Source: UBA2185 sp964564625 (GTDB taxonomy: Bacteria; Desulfobacterota; Syntrophia; Syntrophales; UBA2185). Taken from it: a stretch of 5,030 nt of DNA. A program made the position numbers and the translations under genes. The notes beneath the pieces were generated by a model that worked only from the letters and a program-made list of their open reading frames with translations, was not told the DNA's origin and searched no databases. Shown here piece after piece: positions 1-4,197 of the stretch (the first letter of the stretch is position 1; each line of letters begins with the position of its first letter). Location: the NCBI GenBank assembly GCA_964564625.1, contig CAZMBE010000070.1, forward strand, positions 1 to 5,030, read 5' to 3'.

Positions 1-30
1 GATAGGTTCGGACATCGCCGCAAAAAACGA

Positions 31-405
31 TCACCGGCACGCTTTGTCGAGTGATACGCGCAGCCGGCTGATTGATCGGTCGAGCGTGTCGAGGGCATTC
101 GACCGACCGGCTGCCCGCTCGCCCATACATCCCGAGACGGCGATCCGATACGACTTAAAGACTCCAAGCGCCTCTGCCGCGGCCACACAAGATCGCGCGA
201 CCAACTCAATCCGCGTCTTGTCATCTCGGACGTCGCTGACGGCTTCCCGCAAATTCGCGACCGCCGATTCAACCTCGCGGTTCGCCCGGTCGGACAACGT
301 TTTAAATTCCTCCAGAATAGTCAGGCAGGGATCGGCGCGCGCGACGTCAAACGAGGCGATGAGCGCAACGATGAGGCCATAAAAAGCAAATCGCGCCCGA
401 CGCAT
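31..405 (-). CDS. Small exported four-cysteine protein, unknown function
   Basis: Encodes 124 residues. The N-terminus is a classic Sec signal peptide: MRRAR, a hydrophobic core at about residues 6-19, then VARA before a likely cleavage at 24/25. The mature part of about 100 residues is mostly helical, with charged heptad-like stretches (residues 30-70). It has four cysteines (27, 73, 93 and 123), compatible with two disulfides in the periplasm. The frame stays open upstream to 534, but this start is chosen because GAGGG lies 5 bases before this ATG and the upstream extension is Arg/Pro-rich and would bury the signal peptide. It ends in TGA at 31-33, followed on the minus strand by a T-run (TTTTTT) without a clear hairpin. 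It is divergent from the 780 gene. I do not recognise a named family; the style fits small secreted proteins of rhizobia. The gene call is good; the function is unknown. Confidence 0.8.
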   Translation of the reverse strand: MRRARFAFYGLIVALIASFDVARADPCLTILEEFKTLSDRANREVESAVANLREAVSDVRDDKTRIELVARSCVAAAEALGVFKSYRIAVSGCMGERAAGRSNALDTLDRSISRLRVSLDKACR

Positions 406-410
406 GTCGA

Positions 411-415
411 CCCTC
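411..415 (-). promoter_or_regulatory. Ribosome binding site GAGGG
   Basis: On the minus strand GAGGG precedes the ATG at 405-403 by 5 bases. It decides the start: the other in-frame ATG, at 417-415, overlaps this site, and the outermost start at 534 would leave the signal peptide internal. Confidence 0.6.
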
Positions 416-565
416 ATCCAATTCTCGTAATCCGCAGTGTGGCGACGAAGGTCGGAACTCGCATCCGGCGCTGTGCGGGCAGGGAGCGCTGGCAGTTTGC
501 GCCGGGACGGTTCCGGAGACAAGCCGGAGCGCATTTAGTGGTTCGACCGGCGTGCCTCGGTAGCA

Positions 566-626
566 AGGCTGCTTGGTGCAGCCTCATGGTCTCTCTCATA
601 GAGACGGGCGCGCATGGCGCCGTTTC
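566..626. other. Cluster of adjacent and overlapping hairpins
   Basis: The first stem is AGGCTGC (566-572), loop TTGGT, GCAGCCT (578-584), 7 perfect pairs. After CATG comes GTCTCT (589-594), loop CTCAT, AGAGAC (600-605), 6 perfect pairs. The bases 601-605 can instead pair with 622-626, stacked on GGCGC (607-611), loop GCATG, GCGCC (617-621), giving about ten pairs with one bulge at G606. The second and third stems are therefore mutually exclusive. This may be a structured RNA leader or a chance product of GC-rich sequence; orientation is unknown. Confidence 0.3.
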
Positions 627-732
627 TGCATCGAGATAGCCGCCCGCCAGCCATAGCTACCGGAGCGGGCCGTTGCCATAGCGCAACACGCGCTACGTAC
701 AAGCGCCGAAGCAAGGGATGGGCCGCTGTTCC

Positions 733-746
733 GCCTCAAATGAGGC
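733..746. promoter_or_regulatory. 14-base dyad upstream of the RMF-like gene
   Basis: GCCTCA (733-738), AA, TGAGGC (741-746) is a perfect 6-base dyad ending 33 bases before the ATG at 780. It could be an operator half-site pair, or an RNA hairpin GCCTC-AAAT-GAGGC in the leader just ahead of the ribosome binding site. No known regulator can be assigned. Confidence 0.3.
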
Positions 747-767
747 CCTAGGGTGCCGGGACAACAC

Positions 768-774
768 GAGGGGG
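768..774 (+). promoter_or_regulatory. Ribosome binding site GAGGGGG
   Basis: GAGGGGG sits 5 bases before the ATG at 780. It fixes that start rather than the upstream in-frame codon at 753, which would place this purine run inside the coding sequence. Confidence 0.7.
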
Positions 775-779
775 ATGCA

Positions 780-986
780 ATGAGTAAAATGACCGACAGG
801 TTGGTTCTCGACTTCATTAAGCAACAATACCACCCGTACGATACGCACAGCGAATTCAGCCGTGGCTTCGCGGCTTTTCGGGACGGCGACTGCCGCAACC
901 CAAACGATGCGGATAGCATATCGGGTCGGGCGTGGGACTGCGGCGTCGCGGCTGCGCTCCGCTATGGGAAAGCGGTCGTGGCCTGA
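780..986 (+). CDS. Small RMF/CrpP-like protein
   Basis: Encodes 68 residues from an ATG with a strong GAGGGGG site. Residues 25-61 show the spacing typical of the ribosome modulation factor (RMF)/CrpP fold: a GF.A.RDG helix (29-36), then N-P at 40-41, then an A-W..G...A helix (51-59). Aligned by eye, the Gly, Ala, Pro, Trp and Gly positions match E. coli RMF, although the N-terminal 24 residues (MSKMTDRLVL onward) are different. RMF proper dimerises 70S ribosomes into inactive 100S particles in stationary phase; many short alphaproteobacterial proteins share the fold without proven ribosome binding, so a role in ribosome hibernation is only a hypothesis here. It stands alone: the upstream neighbour is divergent and a hairpin follows 8 bases after the stop. 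Two cysteines (38 and 54) are present. I am fairly sure it is a gene and moderately sure of the family. Confidence 0.75.
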   Translation: MSKMTDRLVLDFIKQQYHPYDTHSEFSRGFAAFRDGDCRNPNDADSISGRAWDCGVAAALRYGKAVVA

Positions 987-994
987 ACCTGTGC

Positions 995-1010
995 CGCGAG
1001 CAGTCTCGTG
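995..1010 (+). terminator. Possible weak terminator after the RMF-like gene
   Basis: CGCGAG (995-1000), loop CAGT, CTCGTG (1005-1010) forms six pairs including one G-U, beginning 9 bases after the stop codon. The following CGCTTTAGG has only three T, so termination would be weak or would need Rho. Confidence 0.3.
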
Positions 1011-1111
1011 CGCTTTAGGGCACCCGCCGGCACGCTACGCGCGGACGGACAGCATCACCGATTAGACCGCGTGGCAGTTTGCTGGCACCATAGGGGCAGG
1101 GTGAAGCAATA

Positions 1112-1336
1112 GTGTCCATCATCATCGACCGTGGCGCGCCACATTATCAATTAATGATCCTGGACAACTGGAATCGAATTCCCATCAGGGTAACAGGCCA
1201 AGTCTGTTCGCCCCCTGCTCGGACTTCGGAACGGTGGACAGTGAGCGGCCGGGAGCCGACCTCGGCCGCTCTGTCTTTCGCTTTGCCGTCATTCTATCTC
1301 TGCCTTGCTAAAATAGGGCTCGCTAAAATCCAATAG
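1112..1336 (+). CDS. Doubtful short ORF, unknown
   Basis: A GTG-initiated frame of 74 residues in the 0.45 kb between the RMF-like gene and the 1435 gene. The first 30 residues (SIIIDRGAPHYQLMILDNW) look protein-like, but the middle (SPPARTSERWTVSGREP) is low in hydrophobics. Only a weak AGGG lies about 10 bases upstream. The end encodes LAKIGLAKIQ, because of a direct DNA repeat of GCTAAAAT (1307-1314 and 1322-1329). It could be a real small protein, a decayed gene fragment, or non-coding sequence. No family recognised. Confidence 0.22.
   Translation: MSIIIDRGAPHYQLMILDNWNRIPIRVTGQVCSPPARTSERWTVSGREPTSAALSFALPSFYLCLAKIGLAKIQ
1307..1329. repeat. Direct repeat GCTAAAAT
   Basis: GCTAAAAT occurs at 1307-1314 and 1322-1329, a 15-base period, about 105 bases before the GTG at 1435. 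The A/T core contrasts with its GC-rich surroundings. It could contribute to a promoter or a tandem protein-binding site, but no correctly spaced -35/-10 pair is apparent. Confidence 0.3.
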
Positions 1337-1355
1337 AGGGATCATCCTACCCGTA

Positions 1356-1430
1356 TCACCGGCTGAGAGGCTGCGGGCCGCTGGTGACTGAGAGACCCGT
1401 TGAGCTCCCGCCGATTTAGTTAGAGGAGCG
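1356..1430 (+). promoter_or_regulatory. Leader with partial TPP riboswitch (THI-box) resemblance
   Basis: The leader carries, in this order, GGCTGAGAGG (1361-1370), a second CTGAGAG (1388-1394), ACCCGTTGA (1395-1403) and GATTTAGTTAG (1413-1423), then the ribosome binding site. CUGAGA, ACCCNUUGA and GAUCUAGUUAG-like segments are hallmarks of THI boxes, and CGGG at 1374-1377 can pair with CCCG at 1396-1399 as P2 would. However, the stretch that should read AACCUGAUC is GCTCCCGCCGATT, and the closing AGCGNAGGGA segment is poor. TCACC (1356-1360) can also pair with GGTGA (1383-1387). It may be a degenerate aptamer, an unrelated structured leader, or coincidence. The downstream gene has no evident link to thiamine. 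Confidence 0.2.
1423..1428 (+). promoter_or_regulatory. Ribosome binding site GAGGAG
   Basis: GAGGAG with a 6-base spacer to the GTG at 1435. This strong site is the main reason for choosing a GTG start over the internal in-frame ATG codons at 1471, 1498 and 1513. Confidence 0.6.
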
Positions 1431-1434
1431 CAAA

Positions 1435-1664
1435 GTGAATTCACCAGCCCCCATCAACGCACGCCAAACAATGATCGCGCACCGCACTCTCGGTGATATG
1501 GAATCATCACTCATGCGAATCACCGATCTCGCGGCGGCAGGCGTCAAACTGCTTGCCCTGAGCAATCCAAAGGTCACCGCCATCCTCGATTCGATCCTCG
1601 AAACCGCGGAGAGCCTGGAGATGCTGCGCGCGGCGGCATGGTTCGCATCACGGCCATCGGGCGG
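1435..1664 (+). CDS. Helical hypothetical protein, 3' end lost in gap
   Basis: Seventy-six residues are visible before the sequence enters the N run. Translation from the GTG has a polar N-terminus (MNSPAPINARQ) followed by a run that should be helical: MRITDLAAAGVKLL at 27-40, VTAILDSILETAESLEMLRAA at about 47-67, then AWFAS. The amphipathic Leu/Ile spacing suggests a helical bundle or dimerisation helix; there is no signal peptide and no catalytic motif. The strand facing it in the same segment gives only Arg/Ser-rich shadow sequence. The leader upstream is unusual (see 1356-1430). It converges on the zinc-ribbon gene across the gap, so the true stop lies in missing sequence. I do not recognise the family, and the gene call is moderate. 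Confidence 0.55.
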
Positions 1665-1764
1665 NNNNNNNNNNNNNNNNNNNNNNNNNNNNNNNNNNNN
1701 NNNNNNNNNNNNNNNNNNNNNNNNNNNNNNNNNNNNNNNNNNNNNNNNNNNNNNNNNNNNNNNN
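1665..1764. other. Assembly gap (100 N)
   Basis: Exactly 100 N, the usual placeholder for a gap of unknown size. The 3' ends of the flanking convergent genes (1435 plus, 1862 minus) are missing, and any frame read through the Ns is meaningless. Confidence 0.98.
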
Positions 1765-1862
1765 TGGACGTGTAGGTTCCTCACTTCGACTGAATACAAA
1801 GCTCCGCAGCTTTCGCAGACGAAATCGCTGCGGCCTGCTAAACTTTCCCAAGATTTCGCCAT
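1765..1862 (-). CDS. Zinc-ribbon-like small protein, N-terminal part
   Basis: Thirty-two residues are visible from an ATG with GGGAG placed 6 bases upstream on the minus strand (1873-1869). The segment DFVCESCGALYSVEV contains a CxxC pair (Cys16 and Cys19) followed by G and an aromatic residue, the first half (zinc knuckle) of a zinc-ribbon fold. The second CxxC expected for a four-cysteine zinc site would lie in the gap. In alphaproteobacteria I know small cytoplasmic proteins with a C..CG..Y start and a second knuckle about 20 residues on, of unknown function; assignment to them is by resemblance only. Alternatives are the N-terminus of a larger zinc-binding regulator or a rubredoxin-like domain. 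The gene is convergent with the 1435 gene, and its upstream side is the long gene-free stretch from 1863. Confidence 0.65.
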
Positions 1863-2688
1863 CCAAAACTCCCAAGCAACTCGCCGGGAACCAACTTTCA
1901 GCGCTTGGCGGCCGTGTGCTCGTCAGTCCCCTCGTTTGGCGCGAAGATTAAAGTGTTCCTATCCGTAGCCGATTACGGCAGTCCTTTTCCCCCGCGGGCG
2001 CCCGTGCTGTCGCCGCCGCGAATTCTGCCCGCCTCGGCGCGTCTCATGCGCAAGCCACAACGCCCCCAACTCTCAGTCTCTCCGCACTGCGAGCGAGCGC
2101 ATAGCTCCCTGTTCCCCGTATTCCGCTCACGCTTTCTGCCACTCTTCGAGTTGCTTTCCTTATCTTCCTAAGGCTGCTTGACGCCCGTTCCTGCACGGTT
2201 CTCGTGCTGATCGTCAAACGAGTTATCCTGATGCATTTCGTTAGACCGAGCGTGGCCGTCCACCGGAAACAAAAGCACCGATCACGCAAATATGGTGAGG
2301 CGGGTAGGGTAAAGCGAGGGCACCTGCTTCCTTGGCGGTCGGACTGTTCCGGCCACGAATTCGTTGATTTGAAACGGCCGTCGGCTTGGCGCGGGCAATT
2401 TGGCGTCTTGAAACGAACACATCTTTGCACACATATTTCTTGTGTGACCTCAGAAGGATCCCGGCGAGCTTCGCCCTACGAACCTGAGAAAGAATGAACG
2501 CGCGAGCGTCGGTCGCACCTCCTCGCAGCCAGTTCCTTCGCCGTTGAGTCGGGAAAATGCGAGTTCGCCGGTCAAAGGCGATTCGCGCCAGGGATAAGGG
2601 TTGCCGCACAGGAAGTCCGGAAGAATTCTTTGGACGATGGAAGGGAAGCCGCCTGGATAACGAGAGAATTTGGAGAAAGGACCGGGCC
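1863..2688. other. Long stretch without a supportable gene
   Basis: About 0.8 kb. Open frames exist on both strands (1905-2171 and 2204-2497 plus; 2044-2430 and 2241-2696 minus), but all are rich in Arg, Ser, Pro and Cys, lack convincing ribosome binding sites, overlap each other, and show no domain. The stretch holds several short palindromes: CCGTA-N6-TACGG at 1963-1978, CGGGCGCCCG at 1995-2004, ACGAATTCGT at 2355-2364, the CACACA/TGTGTG dyad at 2428-2446, and AAGAATTCTT at 2621-2630. The region near 2400-2450 is visibly AT-richer than its surroundings. It must include the promoter of the zinc-ribbon gene (minus) and that of the 2689 gene (plus). It may be decayed coding sequence. Confidence 0.5.
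2428..2446. promoter_or_regulatory. Inverted repeat CACACA-N7-TGTGTG
   Basis: CACACA (2428-2433), TATTTCT, TGTGTG (2441-2446): a perfect 6-base dyad with an AT-rich centre, in the AT-richer part of the long non-coding stretch. The form resembles a transcription factor operator, but I cannot match it to a known one. It lies about 240 bases before the next plus-strand start. Confidence 0.3.
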
Positions 2689-2925
2689 ATGCGCATCTAT
2701 GTTTTCAAGTCGGAGACCAGAAAGGAGTTGCGCGCTTTTACTGGGGACCCGAGCGGCGATAAACTCCCCCGGCAGCATGGCCCCTGGACCGCGACCGAAG
2801 TCGTCGCGGCAGATTGCGCTACACCCCACCGTTTTTCTCGTGACGCAATTGAGAAAGCGATCGATGCGGGCGGCTTCCAGCTCTGGCGCGTGCGCGACAA
2901 GGAAACGCCACGGGCCATAGTGTGA
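2689..2925 (+). CDS. Compact 78-residue hypothetical protein
   Basis: Encodes a short soluble protein beginning MRIYVFKSE and ending near IDAGGFQLWRVRD. The start is the ATG 7 bases after AAGGA (2677-2681); an ATG 132 bases upstream keeps the frame open but adds a basic, low-complexity extension, so it is rejected. The layout suggests a beta strand (RIYVFKSE), a second conserved-looking stretch with FTGD (17-20), KLP and GPW (31-33), a basic RFSRDAIEKAIDAGG helix (48-62), and a closing strand FQLWRV (63-68). There is no signal peptide or membrane segment. I have an impression of similar short proteins in Bradyrhizobium and relatives, all uncharacterised, and the layout hints at a small nucleic-acid or protein-binding domain; that is inference only. 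It converges on the 2973-3425 gene with 47 bases between stops. Confidence 0.8.
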   Translation: MRIYVFKSETRKELRAFTGDPSGDKLPRQHGPWTATEVVAADCATPHRFSRDAIEKAIDAGGFQLWRVRDKETPRAIV

Positions 2926-2927
2926 CA

Positions 2928-2942
2928 GCCAGCTTGCCTGGC
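2928..2942. terminator. Small hairpin between convergent genes
   Basis: GCCAG (2928-2932), loop CTTGC, CTGGC (2938-2942), starting 3 bases after the plus-strand stop and about 30 bases beyond the minus-strand stop. Its position suits a shared transcription end, but neither side has a T-run, so it is weak evidence. Confidence 0.3.
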
Positions 2943-2972
2943 CAATTAGTCACCGCAAGCGACCGCGCGGAC

Positions 2973-3425
2973 TTAATCAGAGACGATTGCGCGAAGCTCA
3001 TCCGCCTTCGCCCTAAGAACTGAAGCGGCGGCCTTGTGATCATGCCATCCCAGCATGACAAATGCCGCGCACAATGCCGCGGTATTGACGATTGCCCGCT
3101 CCGCGTCGGGACGAGCCTCATGCATGGTCGAAAGGGTGCCGGTTACCTCTTCTGCGCTGAGCGCCACCGTGCCCGGCTCGCCACCAATCGGCATCCACGG
3201 CGCCGGTCGGCTATGCCGCGAACGCCACTTCTCGCGTCTGTCTAAAGCGGCGGCCGCATCGAGCAAGAGTTCGCAGACTGCCGTTCGATCTGAGGTCTTC
3301 GCGGCATGGCCGACTGCCGCCGACAGGAAGCCTTTCACAAAACCGAAGTTGCTCGCGAGCGGTCTGTACCGATTGACGAAAAGATCAACGTTCTCTTCGA
3401 TTGCATTCTCGGGAGAGTCATCCAT
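2973..3425 (-). CDS. Helical hypothetical protein of 150 residues
   Basis: The longest convincing gene in the window. The N-terminus is acidic (MDDSPENAIEENVDLF), followed by helical segments at about 14-65 (including FGFVKGFLSAAVGHAA and VCELLLDAAAALDRR), a polar linker with RSRHSRPAPWMPIGGEPG (69-86), and a second helical part at about 88-148 ending in VLRAKADELRAIVSD. No signal peptide, transmembrane helix or catalytic motif is visible; it is probably a cytoplasmic, all-alpha protein. The start has only a weak AGGCGG-like site, but no other in-frame Met gives a sensible protein. Its start faces the 3455 gene with 29 bases between the two ATGs, so a compact divergent regulatory region is implied. 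Not recognised; coding is supported by amino-acid composition over 150 codons. Confidence 0.75.
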   Translation of the reverse strand: MDDSPENAIEENVDLFVNRYRPLASNFGFVKGFLSAAVGHAAKTSDRTAVCELLLDAAAALDRREKWRSRHSRPAPWMPIGGEPGTVALSAEEVTGTLSTMHEARPDAERAIVNTAALCAAFVMLGWHDHKAAASVLRAKADELRAIVSD

Positions 3426-3440
3426 GGTCGCCGCCTAATC

Positions 3441-3446
3441 GAGGAG
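3441..3446 (+). promoter_or_regulatory. Ribosome binding site GAGGAG
   Basis: GAGGAG with an 8-base spacer to the ATG at 3455. It selects this start over the in-frame upstream ATG at 3401, which lies within the divergent gene. Confidence 0.6.
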
Positions 3447-3454
3447 AAGATCCA

Positions 3455-3709
3455 ATGTACACGGTCGCGCGGGCATGCGCGGGGCCGGGAGACAACGAGC
3501 TTTTCGATCTTTTGGAGCGACGCAAGACCGAAATCGAAGCGGTCATGGCGAACAGCCCTGGGACCAGTAAGTTACACGCTTGGGTTCTAACCGCGGCACG
3601 CCGTCTCGCGGTGAGTAAGCCAAAATCGCGCGGTGGTAGACGAGAGCACTCGGGTTGCGAGGGAATGGATGCAACAACGCGCATCGGAGCTCGGCTCAAA
3701 CCCGCCTGA
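3455..3709 (+). CDS. Hypothetical protein, probably frame-disrupted
   Basis: Starts at an ATG with a strong GAGGAG site. The first 53 or so residues look coding: ELFDLLERRKTEIEAVMANS is an amphipathic helix and is followed by KLHAWVLTAARRLAVSK, another helix. From about residue 55 the translation turns into PKSRGGRREHSGCEGMDATT, typical of out-of-frame reading in GC-rich DNA, and it stops at 3709. At the same place the +1 frame becomes protein-like (see 3633-3744). I infer either a one-base frameshift near 3610-3640 in a single gene or two overlapping genes; a sequencing error is also possible because the area borders a gap. There is no signal peptide or membrane segment. The family is not recognised. 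The gene diverges from 2973-3425. Confidence 0.5.
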   Translation: MYTVARACAGPGDNELFDLLERRKTEIEAVMANSPGTSKLHAWVLTAARRLAVSKPKSRGGRREHSGCEGMDATTRIGARLKPA

Positions 3710-3744
3710 TGTGGACCTCGGTTCAATCCTCGTTCAAACAATGT
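3633..3744 (+). CDS. Second-frame continuation, truncated by gap
   Basis: Open from just after the TGA at 3612-3614; GTG at 3633 is the first start codon, but it has no ribosome binding site. The reading gives VDESTRVAREWMQQRASEL then GSNPPDVDLGSILVQTM, a plausible helix plus an acidic segment, better than the overlapping 3455 frame in the same bases. An alternative start is the ATG at 3669, with GAGGGA 3 bases upstream. It is most simply the C-terminal part of the 3455 gene after a +1 shift. The end is lost in the N run. Confidence 0.4.
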
Positions 3745-3844
3745 NNNNNNNNNNNNNNNNNNNNNNNNNNNNNNNNNNNNNNNNNNNNNNNNNNNNNNNN
3801 NNNNNNNNNNNNNNNNNNNNNNNNNNNNNNNNNNNNNNNNNNNN
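3745..3844. other. Assembly gap (100 N)
   Basis: A second run of exactly 100 N, a nominal gap of unknown true size. It hides the ends of the plus-strand 3455/3633 reading and of the minus-strand membrane protein starting at 3962. Frames drawn through it are artefacts. Confidence 0.98.
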
Positions 3845-3962
3845 TCATCGTCAAGATTACCGGACCAAGCGCGAAGATCGCCACTGCAATGGCAACGATG
3901 GCCGTTGCAATGCCAACCGCAATCGCCAAACCTAGCAGGCGCGGAGTGTTGGAGATGTTCAT
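3845..3962 (-). CDS. Small membrane protein, N-terminal part
   Basis: Thirty-nine residues are visible before the gap. After MNISNTPR comes an uninterrupted hydrophobic stretch from about residue 9 to 38, rich in Ala, Ile and Val with the repeated pattern AIAV, long enough for one transmembrane helix with the N-terminus probably outside or a signal anchor. The in-frame codon three upstream of the ATG is TAG, so this is the first possible start; AGAAGG lies only 2 bases before it, an unusually short spacing. The plus-strand readings of the same bases are Arg/Asn-rich and non-coding. The rest of the gene is missing, so the number of helices and the function are unknown. A minus-strand terminator at 4050-4075 separates it from anything upstream on its strand. 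Confidence 0.55.
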
Positions 3963-4049
3963 CGCCTTCTATAACATTGCTCGCCGGAACATGCACGCCC
4001 CCTCGGGGCTTTGTGCGCCCGGGGCTCGAGGTCGTCGCTCGACGTACGT

Positions 4050-4075
4050 AAAAAAAGCTGCCCGGAGGCGGCCTT
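4050..4075 (-). terminator. Intrinsic terminator on the minus strand
   Basis: Read on the minus strand: AAGGCCGCC (4075-4067), loop TCCG, GGCAGC (4062-4057), then seven T (4056-4050). The core is six positions with one C-A mismatch, extended by G-U, A-U and A-U using the first T residues. C(UCCG)G is a stable UNCG-type tetraloop. This is the best terminator-like structure in the window. The plus-strand reading forms GCUGCC/GGCGGC with one G-U, but its tail CTTCCTTGG is poor. Confidence 0.55.
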
Positions 4076-4098
4076 CCTTGGCGTCGGCGCCGATCGGC

Positions 4099-4197
4099 TC
4101 AAGCAGCGACGGGCTTTGGCGACTCGGGGGATGGGAACGTTTGACCGGCGGCTTTCAGATTGTGGATCGCTCCGGCTGCGCCACTGGGATCGGACAT
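4099..4197 (-). CDS. Candidate 32-residue ORF ahead of the terminator
   Basis: A minus-strand ATG at 4197-4195 opens a 32-residue frame (MSDPSGAAGAIHNL, then KAAGQTFPSP) ending in TGA at 4099-4101, about 24 bases before the terminator stem. The frame continues upstream to further ATG codons at 4209 and 4218, inside the opposite-strand gene. There is no good ribosome binding site at 4197. Its start overlaps the plus-strand ATG of the 4196 gene in the shared CATG. It is offered only because it is the one feature that could explain the terminator; it may be chance. Confidence 0.18.
   Translation of the reverse strand: MSDPSGAAGAIHNLKAAGQTFPSPESPKPVAA

Larger units (their letters stand above)
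406..779. other. Gene-free region between divergent genes, rich in inverted repeats
   Basis: About 370 bases between two divergent starts. Open frames exist here (for example a GTG frame from 439 to 639), but they are Arg/Ala-rich, lack a ribosome binding site and look non-coding. The right half contains a run of short inverted repeats: 566-584, 589-605, 601-626, 642-670, 672-687, 680-694 and 733-746. Promoters for both flanking genes must lie here, but I could not identify convincing -35/-10 pairs. Confidence 0.5.

Noticed and set aside
1416..1968. Long open frames on both strands running through the first N run
   Set aside because: The 100 N are a placeholder; frame continuity across them is arbitrary. 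Only the parts outside the gap with their own start and ribosome binding site were kept.
2381..2400. TTGGCGCG elements considered as sigma-54 promoters
   Set aside because: The -12 GC is missing at the required distance from GG in all copies.
2044..2497. Overlapping frames at 2044-2430 minus and 2204-2497 plus
   Set aside because: Arg/Ser/Pro/Cys-rich composition, no ribosome binding sites, no recognisable domain, and they overlap each other on opposite strands.
2557..2688. Upstream in-frame extension of the 2689 gene
   Set aside because: The extension is basic and low complexity; AAGGA with correct spacing supports the ATG at 2689.
2241..2696. 151-residue minus-strand frame
   Set aside because: Composition is typical of antisense or non-coding GC-rich DNA, and it overlaps the start of the better supported 2689 gene.
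3351..3360. GCTCGCGAGC also present in the 4386-4399 palindrome
   Set aside because: The first copy is inside a coding sequence (Leu-Ala-Ser codons), and a 10-base GC palindrome is expected by chance in this base composition.
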